The translations under genes and the position numbers were made by a program. 64,000 nucleotides of DNA from Prolixibacteraceae bacterium (GTDB lineage Bacteria > Bacteroidota > Bacteroidia > Bacteroidales > Prolixibacteraceae): the NCBI GenBank assembly GCA_021740385.1, contig JAIOZY010000007.1, positions 62,001-126,000 on the forward strand. Reading direction: 5' to 3'. Below, piece by piece: positions 58,606 to 64,000 of this stretch (position 1 is its first letter; each line of letters begins with the position of its first letter). The notes beneath the pieces were generated by a model. That model worked only from the letters and a program-made list of their open reading frames with translations, ran no database searches and was not told the DNA's origin.

Positions 58606-59001
58606 CTAAATCGTACTTGCGAGATCGGGATTTTCTGGCGACTCCGGTTCGTTCGGTTCAAAATTCTTCAATATCCATTGTGCAGGTTTATTGCCATGAA
58701 TTTTCGGGGTTAAGATGATTTCATAGAAAACATCGGCATCTAAATCAAGGGTTGTGTCATCGGTATTATAACCCTTCATGTTCACTACAACTTCGTGCTT
58801 GCCCGGTGTAATGAACAGGAAAAATTCACCCGAATAATTGGTAATAGTTCCGGTTTCAATGTTTTTGACAAAAATATCAACCCCTTCGATAACATTGCCG
58901 GTTTGTGCATCCCTTACAATTCCGTTAAATGCTATGTAGTCGCCCGAAAAGGCGAATGAAGAAAGTAATAATGCAATAATGAATAAAGTTTGTCTTTTCA
59001 T
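58606..59001 (-). CDS. Small exported protein with carboxypeptidase-regulatory-like domain
   Basis: A 131-residue protein with signal MKRQTLFIIALLLSSFAFS. The core FNGIVRDAQTGNVIEGVDIFVKN and GEFFLFITPGKHEVVVNMKGY matches the CarboxypepD_reg-like beta-sandwich common at the start of SusC proteins. No barrel follows, so this is a free-standing domain. A terminator lies after its stop. Confidence 0.82.
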   Translation of the reverse strand: MKRQTLFIIALLLSSFAFSGDYIAFNGIVRDAQTGNVIEGVDIFVKNIETGTITNYSGEFFLFITPGKHEVVVNMKGYNTDDTTLDLDADVFYEIILTPKIHGNKPAQWILKNFEPNEPESPENPDLASTI

Positions 59002-59212
59002 GGCTGTAACCTCTGTTAATTTATATTTTATGAATCATGGCTATCTTAATGACAAGTTTTCAAACCAAAAGGTTGCTTATATTTCAAATTTTTTTGAAAA
59101 AGTTTCCTTTTATGTTTTTGTTTATCATAGAACTTTTATGTGTTTAACTCTAGTACAATCAGTTTTAACATAACCCTACCTTGGATGTGGAAAAAAATAT
59201 ATAGTTAACAAT

Positions 59213-59377
59213 TTTTTAAAGTATGAAGTATCACGAATATTAAAAGACGATGGAATATTGATATTTGATGATGGTCACCAATCGAGGAGCAAAACCAAAG
59301 AGAAAGTTGCGATATGGGGCTGTTTTCGGATTGTTGAGGAGACAAAGGATCATCTAAAACTTAAACCGGTATTTTAA
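59213..59377 (+). pseudogene. 3' remnant of a class I SAM-dependent methyltransferase
   Basis: A plus-strand frame running from about 59213 to TAA 59375-59377 reads FLKYEVSRILKDDGILIFDD, then GHQSRSKTKEKV and VEETKDHLK. The ILKDDGILIFDDGHQ stretch is the post-motif-III region of class I methyltransferases, and the rest fits their C-terminus. No N-terminal part with the SAM loop is present upstream, where a stop lies at 59171-59173. It overlaps the 3' end of the DUF2490 gene by 24 bp. Most likely a truncated, non-functional gene. Confidence 0.6.
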
Positions 59378-60028
59378 ACCAAGTGTGTGCGAATCGGTGG
59401 GATAAGCAATATTAAACTCGTTTTCGAAGCGATAAAAAAAGGTAAATGTCGATGCCCAGTCCATATCATAATCAATTCCGGCTTCAATTCGGTACTGGTT
59501 AATGATAGTACCCCGCGCGTCATTTAAATGGATGAAAAATTCATAACCGGCAAAGGGGACGAGGGGCAAGCCAAACCAGTTGTATTCAATTTCGAAACTG
59601 TGGCGGTTAACCAGTTTATTGCCTGCAATATAAAACGGATTGGAGAGGTCGTCGGAGCCGTATTGTAAAATTGTTTTGTATTTAAATTCAAAATCATCGA
59701 ATTCGTATTTGAGCCGGGCATTGACTGATATGCGTTGTTCGAAACGCCGTTCGCGTTTTATGTTTTGGTCGTATTCAATCCGGTATTGGGCACCAACATC
59801 GAAAAAATCGGTCACTTCGTAAGAAACCGAAGGTTCGATAAGGGCTTTGTCGAAAGTGGTTAAAACGTTATCGAAGCGGTGTTCGTATTCAATGCCGGCC
59901 GTAAAATTGCCGAATTCTTTTTCTATGCCTGCACCAAACCGGGCCCTAAAGTCGGTCCTTTGGGCTGTTGCCGTTTTTAGAACCCCTAATATAATAATAG
60001 TGATGATGAGCGATAAACGTTTAATCAT
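59354..60028 (-). CDS. DUF2490-like outer-membrane protein
   Basis: ATG 60028 gives 224 residues with signal MIKRLSLIITIIILGVLKTATA; an upstream frame to 60094 is unlikely. Repeated aromatic-ended strands (FTAGIEYEHRF, AQYRIEYDQN, FEIEYNWFGL, HTLGLKYRFKF) indicate a small barrel with C-terminal phenylalanine. It overlaps the end of the DUF4956 gene by 8 bp and is last in the operon. It could form the outer-membrane part of the DUF4956/VTC system. Confidence 0.8.
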   Translation of the reverse strand: MIKRLSLIITIIILGVLKTATAQRTDFRARFGAGIEKEFGNFTAGIEYEHRFDNVLTTFDKALIEPSVSYEVTDFFDVGAQYRIEYDQNIKRERRFEQRISVNARLKYEFDDFEFKYKTILQYGSDDLSNPFYIAGNKLVNRHSFEIEYNWFGLPLVPFAGYEFFIHLNDARGTIINQYRIEAGIDYDMDWASTFTFFYRFENEFNIAYPTDSHTLGLKYRFKF

Positions 60029-60686
60029 CGTCGTCATCGTTCGAATTGGATCCATAGTTGTCATCGGCCAGGTTTTCAGCATTTTCGCTTTCATAATAAT
60101 AAATGTTTATTCGTGCTGTATCCCTTAGGAAATCAATTTTTCCGACTTCAACCCTGTTTATTATTAACCCGGTGCGCATTTCAAGGTCTTCGATTAGCTC
60201 CCGCCTGTTTTCGGGCTTAATAAGCTCAATCTTTTCATAAGTGATTGATTTTGTTGATTCGTGTTTTAACAGCAACAGTTTTTCCAGTATGAAGGTAATT
60301 AATACCAGCAAAAGGTTGGTGGTAATCAATTCGGCATAACTTACTTTTTTATTAGCCAGCGCATTAATAACTGATATGCCAATAACCAAAAAAAGGTAAG
60401 TCATTTCTTTAATGGGTATTTGCCGGGTACGGTAGCGTATTATTCCAAAAATGGCAAACAGTCCAAGTGCAAATCCCAATTCAAGTTTTACGTTTTCGAG
60501 CAGGAAACAAAGAAGGAAAACAGTTGAAGAGATTAAAATATATGTAAACAGGTAATCTTTTCTTTTCCTTATTGGATAATAAATAAACCTTATAGAGATA
60601 AAGATGATTAAAAAATTAAAGAGAAAACGGAAAATCAATTCTCCGAAATCTTCAACGTCAATTAAATCGATATTAAATAGTTCCAT
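60021..60686 (-). CDS. DUF4956 inner-membrane protein
   Basis: A 221-residue protein with four or so membrane helices in residues 15-135 and a cytoplasmic ferredoxin-like C-domain (TGLIINRVEVGKIDFLRDTARINIYY), ending in an acidic tail. DUF4956 genes are found next to VTC-domain genes. The VTC gene lies 14 bp upstream and the DUF2490 start overlaps by 8 bp. Confidence 0.88.
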   Translation of the reverse strand: MELFNIDLIDVEDFGELIFRFLFNFLIIFISIRFIYYPIRKRKDYLFTYILISSTVFLLCFLLENVKLELGFALGLFAIFGIIRYRTRQIPIKEMTYLFLVIGISVINALANKKVSYAELITTNLLLVLITFILEKLLLLKHESTKSITYEKIELIKPENRRELIEDLEMRTGLIINRVEVGKIDFLRDTARINIYYYESENAENLADDNYGSNSNDDDDD

Positions 60687-60700
60687 TTTATGTTTTTTAA

Positions 60701-61468
60701 TTAAGACGTTGTTTTAATGTAGCGCCTTATTTTGTTCTTAAATAAGTTCGATTTTATTTCGGGGTTAAGCATAGCAAGTCCCATGCAATATTTGCTGAAC
60801 CCTGATTTGTAGATGTTTAATTTGGCCAGTGCTTTAATAAAGGGTGAATTTTTTTGGTACTTGTTCCGTTTTATTTCAGCAATGCATAACTTTTTGGTTG
60901 AGGCTTCGGTTTTGTATTTTAAATCGGTAAACTTAATATCATAATCGAGGGTAATGCGTTCACTGAAATCTTTGTTTACCAGTGTGAGGCGTATAAACCG
61001 GTTGCCAAGTTTTGGTTTTAAAACCTTATGGTTATAAGGGCTGAACCTGCGTATAAACGAGCTGCTCCCATTGGTGTTTAAATGGGTGCCTTCTTCGTGT
61101 TTTTTGATACGGTTTTTTATGGTTTCACCGCGGTTGTTTTTTTGCTTAACTTCAAGAAATTCAACGTTGGTGTTGACATATTTTCGTATTCGTATTTTGT
61201 GCCGGTTCAGTTTGCCGTTATGATGAATGGTGTACATTTGGTAATCGTTGGTGTCGAAATAGGTTGTTTCGTATACCTGTTGCCGTATTCCGTCAACATC
61301 AACGATAAAATAATAAGGCATAACCAGCTCAAGAAGCACAGGCAGTTTGTTTATGTCGAAAATAAATTTTGTGTCCATGCGCTTCATTAAGCGAACGCCG
61401 TCCATATCGTCGAGCGTAATGGAAGAAAACCCTTCAATAATATTTTTCAGGTTAGTCCCGAAGTTCAT
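60701..61468 (-). CDS. VTC-domain (polyphosphate polymerase-like) protein
   Basis: A 255-residue tunnel-metalloenzyme-like protein. TKFIFDINKL, RHKIRIRKY (residues 89-97), FLEVKQK (E106, K108) and IAEIKR are the basic and acidic tunnel residues that, in yeast Vtc4, bind triphosphate and metal. Bacterial VTC proteins are predicted cytoplasmic and partner with DUF4956. The frame overlaps the upstream gene by 17 bp. Whether it makes polyphosphate or another product is not known. Confidence 0.88.
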   Translation of the reverse strand: MNFGTNLKNIIEGFSSITLDDMDGVRLMKRMDTKFIFDINKLPVLLELVMPYYFIVDVDGIRQQVYETTYFDTNDYQMYTIHHNGKLNRHKIRIRKYVNTNVEFLEVKQKNNRGETIKNRIKKHEEGTHLNTNGSSSFIRRFSPYNHKVLKPKLGNRFIRLTLVNKDFSERITLDYDIKFTDLKYKTEASTKKLCIAEIKRNKYQKNSPFIKALAKLNIYKSGFSKYCMGLAMLNPEIKSNLFKNKIRRYIKTTS

Positions 61469-61865
61469 ATTTATAAAATTTCTTCTTATACAACCTGTTT
61501 TTTGAATCGTAATATAATTTACTGGTTTTTAGGCCATTCTCGTATGTGTATTCGTATCTTTCTTCCTGGTTGCCTTTTTCATCTAAAATGGTTTCTTCTA
61601 CAAGGTTACCCAGAGAATCGTATTTGTATTTCATCCAAACATCAATTTTCTCCCCCTCGTTTTTATACTCTTTAACTTCGATAAGCTCCCCAAGAAAATT
61701 GTAAAATTCTTCTTTTTCGAGGAAGGGGGTTTTGTCGCCATCTTCGATGTTTTGTTCGTAGTTACGTTTAACCTCAATGCCGTACTTTATTACTTCCTTT
61801 TTGTCCTGGCTAAATGCATACAAGCCAACACTGGCAAAGAAAATTAAAATTAGTAAATGTTTCAT
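61452..61865 (-). CDS. Exported YD/RHS-like repeat protein
   Basis: A 137-residue protein with signal MKHLLILIFFASVGLYAFS. The rest has short KYDSLGNLVEE, EERYEYTYENG and YYDSKNRLYKK units similar to YD-type or YwqK-like repeats. Its 3' end overlaps the VTC gene by 17 bp, a sign of coupled translation. It is exported while VTC is cytoplasmic, so a direct complex is unlikely. Confidence 0.75.
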   Translation of the reverse strand: MKHLLILIFFASVGLYAFSQDKKEVIKYGIEVKRNYEQNIEDGDKTPFLEKEEFYNFLGELIEVKEYKNEGEKIDVWMKYKYDSLGNLVEETILDEKGNQEERYEYTYENGLKTSKLYYDSKNRLYKKKFYKYELRD

Positions 61866-61889
61866 ATTTATTCGATTGATTGATTTTAC

Positions 61890-62633
61890 TTAAAGCTTGT
61901 CAATATAAAAAATTTCATCAAATACAAAATGCTGATTGTGCCCGGCAATGTCAACGGTTGTGTCAATGACAAAATAATCGGTGTTTTCGGCAATGTCGCG
62001 CGAATACATAAAAATGCGGTAAGTTCCTTTAATCAGGTTTGGAAAAACAAATGTGCCGTCATCCTGGGTGCGAATACGTTCATCGTAAAAATGATGGTTG
62101 CCATAAGTGAGGTAAATTTCCTGTTCTTTTGCGGGTACGTTGTATTTGAAGGTTTTATCCTTATCGGAGTAGTTTGTGACAAATACCCGGCCGGTAATCG
62201 ATGATGTGCCCTCGTCCCACTTAAGGCTTTTATACGTTACCAGATCGTTCAGTACCAGTGTCTCATTTTTTTCAAGGGTAATTTCCCTAATAATTTCGAC
62301 ATCGTCGGGGGCCTGGCAGGTAGTGTCTTCCGAATAGTAATACAAGGTATAATTCCCCGGCCACAGGTAGTTGAATTCGAAATTACCGGTGTAACTGGTT
62401 GTTACATCTTCGCCAATGACTGTTTCTTCACCAAAAAGCAAAAAAACATCTTCATCTTTTGCCGGGATGGAATCATATTGCAGCAACGAAAAATCATCAT
62501 TGTAATAATTGACCCAAATATTACCTTTAATGTGGCAGTTGCCACCAATGCCTTCGGGTTGTGTGCATGAATATTGCATAAGTAATCCAAGCGTAACGCC
62601 TGAAATAATTGCTATAAATTTAACCGGTTTCAT
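61890..62633 (-). CDS. Lipoprotein with two sandwich domains, first gene of VTC operon
   Basis: ATG 62633 gives 247 residues; a longer frame to 62678 lacks a good leader. Lipobox MQYSC. Two similar halves (GNIWVNYYND...YTGNFEFNYLWPGNYTLYYYS and GRVFVTNYSD...DDGTFVFPNLIKGTYRIFMYS) look like carboxypeptidase-regulatory sandwiches. It leads the operon 62633 to 59354. It may be the extracytoplasmic anchor of the complex (inference). Confidence 0.78.
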   Translation of the reverse strand: MKPVKFIAIISGVTLGLLMQYSCTQPEGIGGNCHIKGNIWVNYYNDDFSLLQYDSIPAKDEDVFLLFGEETVIGEDVTTSYTGNFEFNYLWPGNYTLYYYSEDTTCQAPDDVEIIREITLEKNETLVLNDLVTYKSLKWDEGTSSITGRVFVTNYSDKDKTFKYNVPAKEQEIYLTYGNHHFYDERIRTQDDGTFVFPNLIKGTYRIFMYSRDIAENTDYFVIDTTVDIAGHNQHFVFDEIFYIDKL

Positions 62634-62675
62634 ATTTAAGTTTTGTTTATCGACGCTTAACCCATAAAATTCCCC

Positions 62676-62729
62676 CATTCTGTCAATACATTATATTAAT
62701 AAATTGATACGTGTATGTTTGACAGAATG
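62676..62729. promoter_or_regulatory. Inverted repeat between the VTC operon and the DUF2891 gene
   Basis: CATTCTGTCAA (62676-62686) and TTGACAGAATG (62719-62729) are perfect 11-bp arms, 32 bp apart. It begins 43 bp before the lipoprotein start on the minus strand, in the divergent control region. It may be an operator or a leader hairpin. Confidence 0.55.
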
Positions 62730-62923
62730 CCGAAATTAATGTTAATTTTTGAAATGTAATTGCAGAAAGTCAATATTTTCAATTTCCAAACAAATATCAC
62801 TGAAATCTGCCCATATTTTGTAGAGTGATACGAAGGGATTTGGTTTAATTGTGTGAAAGAAACTGAATTTTGTGAATAATAACAGATATGATGCAATTTC
62901 TGTTTTTATGCTGCTGTTTTTTT

Positions 62924-62931
62924 TATCTTTG
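62924..62931 (+). promoter_or_regulatory. Candidate -7 box of the DUF2891 gene
   Basis: TATCTTTG matches TAnnTTTG and ends 22 nt before ATG 62954. The -33 TTTG is not clear. Confidence 0.5.
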
Positions 62932-62953
62932 AAGGTGGTAAAATTGTATAGTT

Positions 62954-64000
62954 ATGGCTAGAATAAATGTATTATTAGTGCTGGTATTTTTATTTATGAT
63001 AACAAAGGCACCTGCACAGTTGCCAAGTAGTGTAATTCCGCCATTTAACCAGGAAACAGCATCGAAGTTTTCTTCCCTGGCTTTTTCCTGTATTGGGACC
63101 GAATTTCCCAACAAAATATCACATTTGTTAAACAGTTCGGAAGATGTGGCACCGCCCAGCGAGTTACACCCGGCATTTTACGGTTGCCTCGACTGGCATT
63201 CATCGGTTCATGGGCATTGGTTGCTTGTAAAAACGGTGCAGATGTTTCCCGATTTGCCTCAGCGTGAAGAAATCGTTGCTTTTTTAAACAAGAATCTAAC
63301 CCCTGAAAAAATGGAGGTTGAAGCCAACTATTTCAAAGCCGAAAACCGTACAAGTTACGAGCGCCCTTATGGTTGGGCATGGTTGCTTAAACTGGCTTCG
63401 GAACTGGCAAATACCGATGACCCTGACGAACAAAAATGGTTTGAAGCGCTTCAGCCATTAACCGAGGTAATAAAGAGTAATTATTACAGTTATCTGCCGG
63501 GGCTGTATTATCCGATACGGCGTGGCGTTCATGAAAATACAGCGTTTGGCATTGCGCTAGCCCTTGATTATGCGAAAGCAGTTGGCGATAAAACCTTTGA
63601 ATCGTTTTTAAAGGAACGGGCACGTTTTTATTTTTTAAACGATACCAATATCCCGGCGATTTGGGAACCCGAAGGCGATGATTTTTTATCTCCTTCACTT
63701 GTTGAGGCCGACCTGATGCGCAGGGTGCTAACCCGCGAGGAGTTTATACATTGGTTTAAAAACTTTATGCCCGAAATTCCTTTCTCATTAACACATCCGG
63801 CTGTGGTGGCCAAGCGGGACGATCCCAAAGGTGTTCACCTCGATGGCCTCAATTTGAGCCGGGCCTGGTGTATGTTCGAACTGGCCAAAGTATTGCCCGA
63901 CGATTCGAAGTTGCACAGCGACTTGTGGCAGGCCGGTTACCGGCATGCAGCCGAGGCATTGCCCAATGTGTTGTCGGATAATTATATGGGCACACACTGG
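62954..64000 (+). CDS. DUF2891 family exported protein, partial (3' end outside window)
   Basis: The frame runs from ATG 62954 to the window edge, 349 codons without a stop. A signal-like MARINVLLVLVFLFMITKAPA is followed by the DUF2891 signature ELHPAFYGCLDWHSSVHGHW. RPYGWAWLLKLASEL and GLNLSRAWCMFELAKVL fit an all-alpha toroid. The family has no established reaction. It is preceded by a -7-like box and diverges from the VTC operon. Confidence 0.85.
   Translation, partial: MARINVLLVLVFLFMITKAPAQLPSSVIPPFNQETASKFSSLAFSCIGTEFPNKISHLLNSSEDVAPPSELHPAFYGCLDWHSSVHGHWLLVKTVQMFPDLPQREEIVAFLNKNLTPEKMEVEANYFKAENRTSYERPYGWAWLLKLASELANTDDPDEQKWFEALQPLTEVIKSNYYSYLPGLYYPIRRGVHENTAFGIALALDYAKAVGDKTFESFLKERARFYFLNDTNIPAIWEPEGDDFLSPSLVEADLMRRVLTREEFIHWFKNFMPEIPFSLTHPAVVAKRDDPKGVHLDGLNLSRAWCMFELAKVLPDDSKLHSDLWQAGYRHAAEALPNVLSDNYMGTHW

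Larger units (their letters stand above)
62634..62953. other. 320-bp divergent control region
   Basis: Apart from the 62676-62729 inverted repeat and the 62924 -7 box, I see no gene or repeat. The tract is AT-rich. Confidence 0.6.

Overview
The window comes from a member of the phylum Bacteroidota, most likely a marine or anaerobic Marinilabiliales/Prolixibacteraceae-type bacterium. This is inferred from gene content and signals, not from a database match. The supporting signs are TAnnTTTG-type promoter boxes (a full TTTG-N19-TAATTTTG promoter precedes rpsF), many lipoproteins and DUF-type envelope proteins typical of the phylum, a protein with a type IX secretion C-terminal domain, a LytS/LytTR two-component pair, a GH2 beta-galactosidase, and a fused OlsF-like acyltransferase. 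I see no tRNA, rRNA, CRISPR array, transposase or prophage. The only mobile-looking tract is an AT-rich toxin-antitoxin-like locus at 36.4-38.2 kb.

Layout. 1-11 kb holds envelope genes on the minus strand: the first 1000 codons of a secreted beta-helix repeat protein, a DUF4143 ATPase, and a three-gene cluster of a barrel protein and two very large lipoproteins. 11-21 kb holds metabolic and transport genes: an aminolipid acyltransferase with a CDGSH protein, flavoredoxin-rubredoxin with an SDR epimerase, a CLC channel, a sugar nucleotidyltransferase, aspartate kinase, and a phosphatase-superfamily protein that has lost its metal ligands. 21.5-23.3 kb is the rpsF-rpsR-rplI operon with a folded leader, followed by ridA. 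23.4-29.4 kb has lptD, a divergent cell-wall amidase, a 600-bp AT-rich gap and dnaA. 29.4-33 kb has an EamA transporter, a YigZ protein, pyrBI behind a probable attenuator, and a GAF/fRMsr protein.

33-45 kb contains lacZ, the HTH-IrrE/DUF4411 locus, a GlcNAc-kinase-like protein, a DUF4294 protein, a stand-alone GH43_C2-like protein, an AraC regulator, ilvC, a C45 peptidase and an AhpD-like protein. 45-52 kb has a second DUF4143 ATPase, miaB, and a four-gene exported operon (haem-c motif proteins, YceI, DUF5777), then a universal stress protein. 52-59 kb has an ADP-forming acyl-CoA synthetase, an S9 peptidase lipoprotein, a LytTR/histidine kinase pair and small exported proteins. 59-64 kb holds a methyltransferase remnant, a tightly packed VTC/DUF4956 operon and the start of a DUF2891 gene.

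The most interesting items are: a leader ORF plus terminator before pyrBI that resembles E. coli-style attenuation; a predicted S6:S18-type leader before rpsF; paired palindromes in front of both DUF4143 ATPases; the pseudo-phosphatase; the VTC/DUF4956/lipoprotein/barrel operon; and the HTH-IrrE/DUF4411 locus with a coupled 50-codon third frame.
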